Assembly (NCBI RefSeq): GCF_000381965.1
Contig: NZ_KB908467.1
Span: 29,912-93,911, forward strand
DNA length: 64,000 nucleotides
From: Oceanimonas smirnovii ATCC BAA-899
GTDB taxonomy: Bacteria; Pseudomonadota; Gammaproteobacteria; Enterobacterales; Aeromonadaceae
Reading direction: 5' to 3'
Under the pieces are notes generated by a model, which saw nothing but the letters and a program-made list of their open reading frames with translations, was not told where the DNA came from and searched no databases. The position numbers were made by a program, and so were the translations under genes. This document shows positions 35,946 through 43,654 of this stretch, one piece after another (the first letter of the stretch is position 1; every line of letters begins with the position of its first letter).

Positions 35946-36187
35946 AATATATTAATAGTGGGCTACTACTAAAAATGAGTGGAAAAACTCAAGCGGTTAC
36001 AAAAAACATGCGTTCACTACCAACCAGCAGCCGCTACAGATTAACAGTTTAAAAGTAGCAACAAGTTACTGAAAACAATAAAAAACACTCAAACTCATCC
36101 AAAATACTGTATTAACAATGTAACACCCACCTTTCAACTGCACCAAAAGAACTGATAAAAACCAACAAAAACAAAAAGATAAAAAAC
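35946..36187. other. AT-rich upstream region of the Ig-like gene
   Basis: About 240 bases without a plausible gene, markedly richer in A and T than its neighbours, with many AAAAAC-type runs. This is where enhancer sites for a sigma-54 activator would be expected. I could not define a repeated activator site by eye. Confidence 0.45.
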
Positions 36188-36203
36188 TGGAACGGTTGTT
36201 GCC
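36188..36203 (+). promoter_or_regulatory. Sigma-54 (-24/-12) promoter of the Ig-like exported protein gene
   Basis: TGGAACGGTTGTTGCC matches TGGCACG-N4-TTGC at all but one conserved position, with GG and GC 12 bases apart. Transcription should start near 36214, leaving a leader of about 230 bases. Like the promoter at 34375 it is preceded by AAAACTGG. Confidence 0.8.
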
Positions 36204-36257
36204 TCACTACATAAATGTTACCGGTTCAATAGCCATATAGCTTGGGTAGGAGATACT

Positions 36258-36280
36258 CAGCAGGAATACGTATTCTGCTG
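36258..36280 (+). other. Hairpin/palindrome in the long leader of the Ig-like gene
   Basis: CAGCAG, one extra G, AATAC / GTATT, CTGCTG: an 11-bp dyad with a single bulged base, whose centre GAATACGTATTC is a perfect 12-bp palindrome. In the transcript it would fold with almost no loop, so a DNA operator is as likely as an RNA element. Confidence 0.45.
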
Positions 36281-36411
36281 CACACCATGGCACCGGCAGC
36301 ATTGTTTAGCCTATGGAAATACAGAAAAAATGGTCCCGGCTTCGCCTCATAAGGATCAGCCTCGGGCCAGCGTAATCGGGTTTCGATATACCGGACACCC
36401 GGCTTTTGTGT

Positions 36412-36430
36412 ACCAGGGAGGGACCCTGGT
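36412..36430 (+). other. Hairpin next to the Shine-Dalgarno of the Ig-like gene
   Basis: ACCAGGG, loop AGGGA, CCCTGGT: a perfect 7-bp stem ending 2 bases before the GGAGG at 36433-36437. It could set access to the ribosome site. Effect is inferred. Confidence 0.45.
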
Positions 36431-36443
36431 GTGGAGGTATAAC

Positions 36444-38663
36444 ATGAAACGAACACACACACGGCCAGGCACTGCTTCCGCCTGGATCCTGGGTCTGATA
36501 CTGGGCCTGGCATCTCCGCTGGCACTGGCAACGGATGTGGAAGCGCTTGAGCTGTTTGAGCTGGATGGTGATGCCATGCAAGATGATGGTACCCCACCAC
36601 CTTATGACTGGGAAACCCTGGCTGCCGGTACTCCTGCCGGCCTGGTATTTACCGGTATCAAATCAGATTCTGAAGACCCACAACGCATCTTTTCCGGTGG
36701 GGTAAAAGATATTCAGGATATATCCTCTTCAGGAATGACCAACAAGTATTGGACCTGGACCACAGGTTCGGTGCCCGACAAAAGTAACATCAAGGACGCC
36801 TATGCCGCATCCATGATCTATTACAACGAAGAAGATGAGAATGATCCCAACAACGGTGATCGTATTATTTACTTTGGTGCCGACCGCTTCAGTAATGTGG
36901 GCGATACCTTTATGGGCTTCTGGTTCTTCAAGAACAAGGTCGAAATCCCCGAAGGCAGCACCGGCGACTTCAGTGGCGTGCATGAAAACGGCGATGCCCT
37001 GATACTGGTTAATTTCCCCCAAGCCAACAATGCGGTACCGTTGATACAAGTGGTGGCATGGGACAGCACCTGCGGCGGCAAAGGCGAGAAAGTCATACAG
37101 AATAATTATACCGATGGCGACTGTGTAGCCAATAATCTGCGGCTGGTCACCGGTGAAGAAGGTGCCGGTGCCATTTGTGATGTTCCTCCCGTCTCTGGTG
37201 GCGGCAACCCCAATGCCTGTGCCATTACCAATGAGACAACCGTTGATTCACCCTGGCCCTACACCTCAAAGGATGGCTTCGTTGATGAGTTTCCTTTTGA
37301 AACCTTCTTTGAAGGGGGAATCAATCTGACCCAGCTGTTCCCGAACAGTGATGGCTGTTTTGCCAGCTTTATGGCAGAAACCCGTTCTTCCAGCTCCTTT
37401 ACTGCTGACCTGAAAGACTTTGTGCTGGCCGACTTCCCGGTTTGCAGCACTGATATCGCCACCGAGATCCACTCCAACACTGCGGATGACACAGATCACA
37501 CCAATGACTATCAGACTCCCAGTGACGGTGTACCGGCCGGTAGCGGCGTGCATGATCTGGCCAGGCTCACCTTTGGTGCGCCCGACGGAGTAAACGTGCT
37601 TGGTACCGTGACCTTTACTACTTACGCCAATGCCTGTAGTGAATTGCTGGATGAAAACGGTGATCCGGTATCAGAACTGCCTGAAAGTTTGGACACCTAT
37701 ACTGTCAACGTCGACTTCGCTACAAATGGCAACGATCTGGAGGTGGAATCCAACGGCTGGGCCAATGATAACGTCAACAGTGGTAAGAGCAGAGACGACA
37801 CCGATTTCCCGGGTGCCGGTACTTTTTCATATCTGGTGCAATTTACCAGTACCACCGATGGTATTCCCGACTCGGATTATCACTGCGAACAGCTGACGGT
37901 TAACACTCTGACTCCGACAATGTTTACCCGCATTCACAGCGGTTTGGTGACAGATGCTGATCACAACGTCGACCAGAACCTTGATGGCAACACAGTGCTG
38001 GTAGGTACCACTATTCACGACTATGCCCGGGTAAGTGGTGTCAGTAACCCCGCACTTAGCGGAAGCGTCACCTTTGCTTTTTACAAGGATGATAACTGCA
38101 GTGCGGATGAAGGAGATCCGAGCGCATTTGATAGCGATACCGTTACCCTCAGTGTATCGGGTGCGACAGGCACGGCTGAAACCAAAGGCGTTTCTACCGC
38201 TGGCTTTATCACCGCCAGTAATGCTCACCAATGGGTATCCATCAAGGCAACTTACAGCGGCGATAGCAACTATAAAACCGCCGTGGCCACCTGTGAGGTT
38301 GTAAAAGTGGTGAAACGTACCCCCGGCATTGAAACCCATGTGATTCTACTGGATCAAGCCAGGGTGAGCGGCGATGGTTATACAACCAATCCCAGTGGTA
38401 CCGTGGACTTTGTTATCTATAACAATGGCACCTGCTCAGGTACCGGTGAGCCAGATATACTGCGCACCGTAACCGGAGTGCCGCTGGCGGCCGTTGACAG
38501 CGAACTGATTGCCCGCCTGACCACCACGGACGAAGTCGTCGTCAAGGCGTTGGGAACCACCACTAATATTTCCTACAAGGCAACCTACAACGGAGATAAT
38601 AACTATAGCTCCGTGACCCACGCATGTGAGAAAGTAGCTGTTACCCTGCCGGCTGCACCTTAA
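36444..38663 (+). CDS. Exported protein with N-terminal unknown domain and about three Ig-like repeats
   Basis: A 739-residue secreted protein. The start at 36444 follows GGAGG by 6 bases, and a signal peptide (1-29, LILGLASPLALA) comes next. Residues 30-335 form an unrecognised domain with IIYFGADRFSNVGDTFMGFWFF. From about 339 on there are three Ig-like repeats, with starts TEIHSNTADDTDHTND and TRIHSGLVTDADHNVD, each carrying a GTVTFTTYANAC-type strand and ending in a TYSGDSNYKTAVATCE-type strand with paired cysteines. The last repeat, about 628-732, is shortest. No membrane anchor or sortase-like tail is visible, so it is probably released or attached non-covalently. Cargo of the adjacent secretion system is inferred. 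Confidence 0.8.
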   Translation: MKRTHTRPGTASAWILGLILGLASPLALATDVEALELFELDGDAMQDDGTPPPYDWETLAAGTPAGLVFTGIKSDSEDPQRIFSGGVKDIQDISSSGMTNKYWTWTTGSVPDKSNIKDAYAASMIYYNEEDENDPNNGDRIIYFGADRFSNVGDTFMGFWFFKNKVEIPEGSTGDFSGVHENGDALILVNFPQANNAVPLIQVVAWDSTCGGKGEKVIQNNYTDGDCVANNLRLVTGEEGAGAICDVPPVSGGGNPNACAITNETTVDSPWPYTSKDGFVDEFPFETFFEGGINLTQLFPNSDGCFASFMAETRSSSSFTADLKDFVLADFPVCSTDIATEIHSNTADDTDHTNDYQTPSDGVPAGSGVHDLARLTFGAPDGVNVLGTVTFTTYANACSELLDENGDPVSELPESLDTYTVNVDFATNGNDLEVESNGWANDNVNSGKSRDDTDFPGAGTFSYLVQFTSTTDGIPDSDYHCEQLTVNTLTPTMFTRIHSGLVTDADHNVDQNLDGNTVLVGTTIHDYARVSGVSNPALSGSVTFAFYKDDNCSADEGDPSAFDSDTVTLSVSGATGTAETKGVSTAGFITASNAHQWVSIKATYSGDSNYKTAVATCEVVKVVKRTPGIETHVILLDQARVSGDGYTTNPSGTVDFVIYNNGTCSGTGEPDILRTVTGVPLAAVDSELIARLTTTDEVVVKALGTTTNISYKATYNGDNNYSSVTHACEKVAVTLPAAP

Positions 38664-38691
38664 TAACGCCCACCTTATAATAACGACTTGT

Positions 38692-38716
38692 CGGGGGCTT
38701 AGGCCCCCGCATTTTT
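38692..38716 (+). terminator. Terminator after the Ig-like gene
   Basis: CGGGGGC, loop TTAG, GCCCCCG, followed by CATTTTTATTATT. It lies between this gene and the convergent regulator gene. Confidence 0.85.
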
Positions 38717-38802
38717 ATTATTACTCCAGCCCTTTCACCTGGTTCCCTTTTTTAATATTTTTTATTCATAAGTATTAACTTAAGGAAAAAAAGAGCCAGT
38801 AT

Positions 38803-40176
38803 TTACCTAACATTGAGCAGCTGGTGCTTTTCCATCAGCCGGTACAGCGTCACCCGGGATACTCCCAATAATTTTGCCGCCATCGACACATTGTTTCCGG
38901 TCTGCTTCAGGCTACACCGGATTGCCTGACACTCAGCCTGATTGCGGGCTTCTTCAAGAGTAAGCACAGACTGCACCCGCCCATCATGCTCCAGCCCAAG
39001 ATCCGCAGCGGTGATCAGCCGGTTTTCACTCATCACAATGGCTTTGCGTACCCGGTTAATCATTTCACGCACATTACCTGGCCAGTCATGGCCATTCATG
39101 GCGGCCATGGCCCGCCGGCTGAAACCGCGTACCTTGTGATGCCGCCCCTCGGTGAATTTACGAAAAAAGAAATTGGCCAGCAGCTCAATGTCGCCTTCCC
39201 GATCTTTCAGATCCGGTACTTCTATGCTGAGTACATTCAGCCGGTAATACAGATCTTCACGAAAGTTACCTTCTTTTACTTCTGCTTCCAGATCTTTGTG
39301 AGTAGCGGCAATCACCCGGGCATCAATATAAAGTGTCTTGTTGCCTCCCAGGCGCTCTATGGTTTCTTCCTGCAAAAAACGCAACAGATTCACCTGCAGC
39401 GACAGTGGCAAATCCCCGATTTCATCCAGAAAAAGAGTACCTCCGCCAGCGGCTTCAATGCGTCCGACTTTACGACAATGTGCTCCGGTAAAGGCACCTT
39501 TCTCATGGCCAAACAGCTCGGCCTGGATCAGGTTTTCCGGTAAGGCTCCGCAGTTCAGCGCAATAAAAGGTCCCTCGCAACGATGAGAGCGCTGGTGGAT
39601 AGCCTTGGCAATCAATTCCTTGCCGGTGCCGCTGCTGCCGGTAATCAATACGGTGGCGTCTACCCCTGCTATCTTGCGTATTTGGCTGAATATCAGTTTG
39701 ATCGCCGGGCTGGCTCCCACCATCTGACACTCTTCCCGGTAACGGCGCAGTTCATCTTCTTTACTGCGCAGCTGTCCCAGCCCCCAAGCATGACCCAAAG
39801 TAGCACATAAATAGGGAACCTTGTCTTTCAGTGGCAGTGTGTAATAGTCAAAAAAGTAATCGTAGATTAATCCGCTGGTAGCACAGTCATTCAGGTATTC
39901 TGGCTCAATCAGCGCAATCCAGCTGAGTGGCGGCGCATTTTCTACCAGCCGTTCAAATTCTTCTCGCTGCTTGTCATTCAGCTCACCAATATGGACCAGA
40001 GCCACATTAAAGCAATTGGTATCAAGCGCCGCCTGCGCTTCACTGAAAGAGCCAGCCTGTACTACCTCCCAGTCTTTAAGGCAGCCAGCCAGATTGGCTC
40101 CCGGTGCAAGATGCACATAAAGCACCTTTCTTGATGTCTCCGGCGATATATTTTTATTAGCAGCAAGCAATGTCAT
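38803..40176 (-). CDS. Sigma-54-dependent activator with degenerate receiver, VpsR-like
   Basis: A 457-residue enhancer-binding protein. The N-terminal 130 residues look like a receiver domain, but the phosphoacceptor position reads VALVHIGEL, with His62 instead of Asp. The AAA+ domain (about 150-380) has Walker A GSSGTGKE, the sigma-54 contact loop GAFTGA and Walker B GGTLFLDEIGD. A Fis-type helix-turn-helix (SMAAKLLGVSRVTLYRLMEKHQLL) ends the protein. The layout resembles Vibrio VpsR. GAFTGA indicates work with sigma-54, and two sigma-54 promoters lie in the same island. I use the ATG at 40176, preceded by AGGAAGG; the frame is open upstream to 40254. It is divergent from gspA. Confidence 0.85.
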   Translation of the reverse strand: MTLLAANKNISPETSRKVLYVHLAPGANLAGCLKDWEVVQAGSFSEAQAALDTNCFNVALVHIGELNDKQREEFERLVENAPPLSWIALIEPEYLNDCATSGLIYDYFFDYYTLPLKDKVPYLCATLGHAWGLGQLRSKEDELRRYREECQMVGASPAIKLIFSQIRKIAGVDATVLITGSSGTGKELIAKAIHQRSHRCEGPFIALNCGALPENLIQAELFGHEKGAFTGAHCRKVGRIEAAGGGTLFLDEIGDLPLSLQVNLLRFLQEETIERLGGNKTLYIDARVIAATHKDLEAEVKEGNFREDLYYRLNVLSIEVPDLKDREGDIELLANFFFRKFTEGRHHKVRGFSRRAMAAMNGHDWPGNVREMINRVRKAIVMSENRLITAADLGLEHDGRVQSVLTLEEARNQAECQAIRCSLKQTGNNVSMAAKLLGVSRVTLYRLMEKHQLLNVR

Positions 40177-40238
40177 GGCATTCGACCTTCCTGGAGCGAA
40201 TGCTTTTAGTCTAGTACAGAGACCGAACTCGTCTGTAA

Positions 40239-40256
40239 AGATGGGTCCGGACATCT
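40239..40256. promoter_or_regulatory. Inverted repeat between the activator gene and gspA
   Basis: AGATG-N8-CATCT with GTCCGGAC inside, in the 115-base gap between divergent genes. It may be an operator for one or both. Low confidence: the two dyads have centres one base apart. Confidence 0.3.
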
Positions 40257-40291
40257 ATAGTTAAAAGGTGACTTATCCAGGGACGGACATC

Positions 40292-41929
40292 ATGTACAGC
40301 GACTATTTCGGGTTAACGGATCTGCCCTTTTCCATTGCACCGGATCCTCGCTTTCTTTATCTCAGCCAGCAGCATCGTGAAGCGCTGGCTCATTTGCAAT
40401 ATGGCCTGAACAGCTCAGGTGGATTTGTACTATTGACTGGCGAAGTGGGCACCGGAAAAACCACCGTATGCCGGTGCTTGCTGGAACAGGTGCCGGAGCA
40501 TACCGATCTGGCTTTTATTCTGTGCCCCGGCGCAACAGCCATAGAGTTGCTGTCTGCCATCTGTCAAGAGCTTGGCATTGCTGTTACCGGCCAGCCAGAT
40601 GTACGCCAGCTGACCAGTGCCATTCATCATCATTTGCTGGAATCCCATGGCGAAGGCCGCCATACGGTGCTTATTATCGATGAGGCGCAAAACCTGTCGG
40701 TAGACTTGCTGGAGCAGGTCAGGCTGCTCACCAACCTGGAAACCAATACTCACAAGCTGTTACAAATCATGCTGCTGGGGCAGCCGGAGCTGGCAGAAAA
40801 GCTGGCGCGGCCAGAGCTGAGGCAACTATCACAGCGTATTACCGCCCGCTATCACCTGGCTCCTTTGTCATTTGATGAAATGTGTGCATACATTGCACAC
40901 CGTTTATCGGTAGCAGGCATAGAAGCACAACTGTTTCAGCCACAAGCCCTGCGCCGGCTTTACCGGCTGACGGGAGGTGTGCCCCGCCTGATTAATGTGA
41001 TCTGTGATCGTGCCCTGCTTGGTGCATTTGTAGAGCGCCTGCCCAGAGTGGATTTGGCCACACTGAACCGTGCAGCAGTAGAGGTGCTGGGCAGTCAGAA
41101 GGTTGTGAGTGATCACCGTTCTGTTCCAGCCATAGCCGCGCTGGTACTGGTGCTGCTATCAGCTCTGGCGCTGGCAGGCTGGCAATACCACAATGAAATA
41201 ACACATCTGGTAATGACGCTGAATTCCTCTGCCCCGGCTCCCGTCACGTCATCAGAGATTAACGAGGTTCCTGCCGTTCCGGCACCAGCAGTTCCCGATC
41301 CCGTTAAAGAGCCTGTTCCGACGGAGCTGCAGTGGCCGGAAATGGATACCGGAGTCAGCCAGGTGCTTGCTTACCAACAACTTTTTGGATTATGGCAACT
41401 GAACTATGATCCCGTCAGCCAGCCAGTGGTATGCCGTTATGCTCGCAGTCAGCAGCTCGATTGCGCCATGCAGACAGCAGATCTGGATACACTGATGGCA
41501 CAAAACCACCCGGCAGTATTTCTGTTAGAACGGCCGGGTTACCCATCTTTATATGCCACCCTTACCGCCATTCATGATGAGCAGGCAACCCTGCTGATTG
41601 GCGGCCATACCCTGCATTTATCACTTGAGCAGCTGGAAACCTGGTGGCCCGGCAGCTATGTGATGCTGTGGCAGCCTCCCCCCGAATATAGCGGACCGCT
41701 GCACCCGGGCAGCCGGGGCAAAGCGGTCACATGGCTCGAACAGCATCTGGCAGAATGGCGGGAGCGCTCGGTGCGCCCAGCCCAACCTTACTATGATCAA
41801 GTACTGAGTGAGGATGTGCAGGCTTTTCAGCAAAGCAAAGGTCTGACACCAGACGGTATTTTTGGCCCTCAGACCGGGATTTATTTCAGTGCCAGCCTGC
41901 TGGCCGGGCTGCCCCGGCTCAGGGATTAG
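40292..41929 (+). CDS. gspA: ExeA/GspA-like AAA ATPase with peptidoglycan-binding domain
   Basis: A 545-residue protein, almost the length of Aeromonas ExeA (547). Order: AAA ATPase (Walker A GEVGTGKTT at about 50-58, Walker B HTVLIIDEAQN), a membrane helix (about 280-300), a proline-rich linker, a middle domain, and a C-terminal peptidoglycan-binding domain (PLHPGSRGKAVTWLE to GLTPDGIFGPQT). With GspB it inserts the secretin through the cell wall. I start at ATG 40292, the usual MYSDYFGL; GTG at 40268 is less likely. It overlaps nothing and is 10 bases from gspB. Confidence 0.9.
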   Translation: MYSDYFGLTDLPFSIAPDPRFLYLSQQHREALAHLQYGLNSSGGFVLLTGEVGTGKTTVCRCLLEQVPEHTDLAFILCPGATAIELLSAICQELGIAVTGQPDVRQLTSAIHHHLLESHGEGRHTVLIIDEAQNLSVDLLEQVRLLTNLETNTHKLLQIMLLGQPELAEKLARPELRQLSQRITARYHLAPLSFDEMCAYIAHRLSVAGIEAQLFQPQALRRLYRLTGGVPRLINVICDRALLGAFVERLPRVDLATLNRAAVEVLGSQKVVSDHRSVPAIAALVLVLLSALALAGWQYHNEITHLVMTLNSSAPAPVTSSEINEVPAVPAPAVPDPVKEPVPTELQWPEMDTGVSQVLAYQQLFGLWQLNYDPVSQPVVCRYARSQQLDCAMQTADLDTLMAQNHPAVFLLERPGYPSLYATLTAIHDEQATLLIGGHTLHLSLEQLETWWPGSYVMLWQPPPEYSGPLHPGSRGKAVTWLEQHLAEWRERSVRPAQPYYDQVLSEDVQAFQQSKGLTPDGIFGPQTGIYFSASLLAGLPRLRD

Positions 41930-41939
41930 GAGACCTGAT

Positions 41940-42635
41940 ATGTCTTATATTCTTGATGCCCTGAAGCAATCCGAACGCCGTCGCAACCGCCAGTCCCCGG
42001 TAAACAGCTCAGCAATTCCCGCCGAGGCATCAAGGTTATCTCCAACGTCGCTTTATCGCCGTTATCTGCCCTGGATCCTGTTGTTGCTGATTCTGGCGCT
42101 GCCGGTAGGCTATTTCATTGGTCACTTGGGAGCTCGCTGGCTTGGGCAGCCTCCAGAACAACCTACGCCGGTGATTCCGCTGCCGGCACCGGCAATAAGC
42201 GGCAACAGCGGTGCGGTCAGTCCCGATGCAGCCAGGGTACCAATAGTTATAAACGGTAACACACCACGTATTCTGGTGGATGAACCGCCGGCAGTCAGCC
42301 TGAACGAGCCGGCAACAGCACAACAAGGCACAGATGCGGCCATTCGAAAAATGACAGCACCAGCGCCAGAAACGATCCTTCCCGAGCCGGTGTTTGATCC
42401 GGGGGTGCCGGATATTAGAGAACTGCCTGTCAGCATTCGCAGCCGGCTGCCGGTGCTGACCCTGTCTGTGCATATTTACTCATCGGATCCGGGCGCCCGC
42501 ATGGCCAACATCAATGGTCAGATGCTGCGGGAAGGGCAAAAGCTGGGCAATCTCAGCATTAAACACATTACGCCAAAGGGTGTGGTACTGCATTTTCAGG
42601 GCAATGACTTTCACCTGGGCTCGGTAGGCGGCTGA
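41940..42635 (+). CDS. gspB: ExeB/GspB-like secretin assembly protein
   Basis: A 231-residue bitopic protein: MSYILDALKQSERRRNRQ at the N-terminus, one membrane helix (about 44-63), a long proline- and alanine-rich periplasmic linker, then a T2SSB domain (LPVLTLSVHIYSSDPGARMANINGQMLREGQKL, about 175-231). This is the typical GspB layout. AGGAG 8 bases upstream fixes the start; earlier in-frame codons lie inside gspA. Works with GspA in the inner membrane. Confidence 0.88.
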   Translation: MSYILDALKQSERRRNRQSPVNSSAIPAEASRLSPTSLYRRYLPWILLLLILALPVGYFIGHLGARWLGQPPEQPTPVIPLPAPAISGNSGAVSPDAARVPIVINGNTPRILVDEPPAVSLNEPATAQQGTDAAIRKMTAPAPETILPEPVFDPGVPDIRELPVSIRSRLPVLTLSVHIYSSDPGARMANINGQMLREGQKLGNLSIKHITPKGVVLHFQGNDFHLGSVGG

Positions 42636-42678
42636 CTCTGGGGTAAGATCAACCTCTGTTTTTTCACAAGAGAGCGTT

Positions 42679-43134
42679 ATGAGTCACTTTACTCTGCTGG
42701 TGGGATCCACCCTTGGTAATGCCGAAGATCTGGCAGATGACCTGGCTGATCATCTGCAGTCTGCCGATCATACAACGGTTATCCACACTTCTCCCCAGCT
42801 TGATCACATCTTGATCACCCCCGATAATTATCTGTTGCTGGTGTGCTCCACTCATGGTGCAGGGGATTTACCCGACAATATTCAGCCTTTGTTTGATGTT
42901 CTGCAGCATCAGCAGCCAGATTTGCAGCAGCTGAACTATCTCGCAGTGGGCCTGGGTGACAGCAGCTACGATACCTTTTGCCACGCCATACAGAAACTGG
43001 ATCAACAACTGGCGCAGCTGGGCGGAACACGGATCGGCGATCGACTTGAAATAGACGTAAGAACGGAAGATCTTTTGGAACAGAAGGCACAGATCTGGCT
43101 TGATCAGTGCCTGAATGAAGCAGGGATCAGCTGA
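42679..43134 (+). CDS. mioC: Flavodoxin-like protein MioC
   Basis: A 151-residue FMN-binding flavodoxin. LVGSTLGNAEDLADDLAD is the phosphate-binding loop, and VCSTHGAGDLPDNIQPLF and GLGDSSYDTFC the FMN-side loops. It is E. coli MioC-like and, as there, sits next to oriC. Its role is uncertain (biotin synthase electron supply has been proposed). Transcription from mioC in E. coli runs toward oriC, and here too it points to the origin. Confidence 0.9.
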   Translation: MSHFTLLVGSTLGNAEDLADDLADHLQSADHTTVIHTSPQLDHILITPDNYLLLVCSTHGAGDLPDNIQPLFDVLQHQQPDLQQLNYLAVGLGDSSYDTFCHAIQKLDQQLAQLGGTRIGDRLEIDVRTEDLLEQKAQIWLDQCLNEAGIS

Positions 43135-43333
43135 TACCACGCTGACAGGGATCATCATTAACATAAATGCAGAAAGCGATCTGCATTTTCTTCCACCAAG
43201 TTATCAACAGATCCAGGCCATTGGATCATTCATCTTTTTTACAAGACAAAAACCACAGATGTTGATAAGTATGCTGCAAACCGGTGTTAAACCTATAGTT
43301 ATCCTATAAATTAAATTTCATCCCATCAGCATC

Positions 43334-43342
43334 TGTGGATAA
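43334..43342 (-). other. Consensus DnaA box in oriC
   Basis: TGTGGATAA is the exact reverse complement of the TTATCCACA consensus; this is the best DnaA box of the origin. Confidence 0.9.
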
Positions 43343-43384
43343 AACACCAAGTTAACCACCATCCATACTGAGGTTCAGGATACG

Positions 43385-43393
43385 TTTTCCACA
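43385..43393 (+). other. DnaA box-like site (TTTTCCACA)
   Basis: One mismatch to TTATCCACA, positioned between the two stronger boxes. Confidence 0.6.
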
Positions 43394-43439
43394 GTGAATG
43401 ATCTCACTTAAGTAAATGATCTGACTGATCAAATAACGC

Positions 43440-43448
43440 TTATTCACA
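43440..43448 (+). other. DnaA box (TTATTCACA) beside the unwinding region
   Basis: Fits the relaxed consensus TTATNCACA. It is the box nearest to the AT-rich GATC repeats, so it is the probable R1 equivalent. Confidence 0.8.
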
Positions 43449-43480
43449 GATCCTGACGGCACTAATAATAGATCCAACAG

Positions 43481-43514
43481 AAGATCGATCTAAAGATCTA
43501 AGATCTATTAAGTG
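43481..43514. repeat. DNA unwinding element with GATC repeats
   Basis: Overlapping AGATCTA-type units, four GATC sites within 20 bases and a fifth close by, in very AT-rich sequence. This corresponds to the 13-mer region (GATCTNTTNTTTT in E. coli) where the origin opens. Dam/SeqA control is likely if the strain has Dam. Confidence 0.75.
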
Positions 43515-43654
43515 ATGGCAGGATCGCCCAGATCCGGTTTCCATCCCTTCGGTAAAACAGCTAAAATGTGCACCCCTTGAGTAAACCGGTAGCAACGACA
43601 CGCCGGCACAGAGGGGAAAGATCCTTTCAGCTGAGTGTTTCAAGAGTGTTCGAT

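Larger units (their letters stand above)
43150..43540. other. oriC: Chromosomal replication origin oriC
   Basis: The 520-base gap between mioC and mnmG contains a consensus DnaA box TGTGGATAA (43334-43342), TTATTCACA (43440-43448), TTTTCCACA (43385-43393), and two one-mismatch boxes, TTATCAACA (43201-43209) and TGTTGATAA (43260-43268). I count 15 GATC sites, far more than the 1-2 expected by chance. An AT-rich run of GATC-containing 13-mer-like repeats lies on the mnmG side (43481-43514). Gene order and motifs match the E. coli and Vibrio origin. Replication initiation here is inferred from these features. Confidence 0.93.

Noticed and set aside
36204..36443. c-di-GMP riboswitch in the leader
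   Set aside because: The conserved GEMM core sequence is absent.
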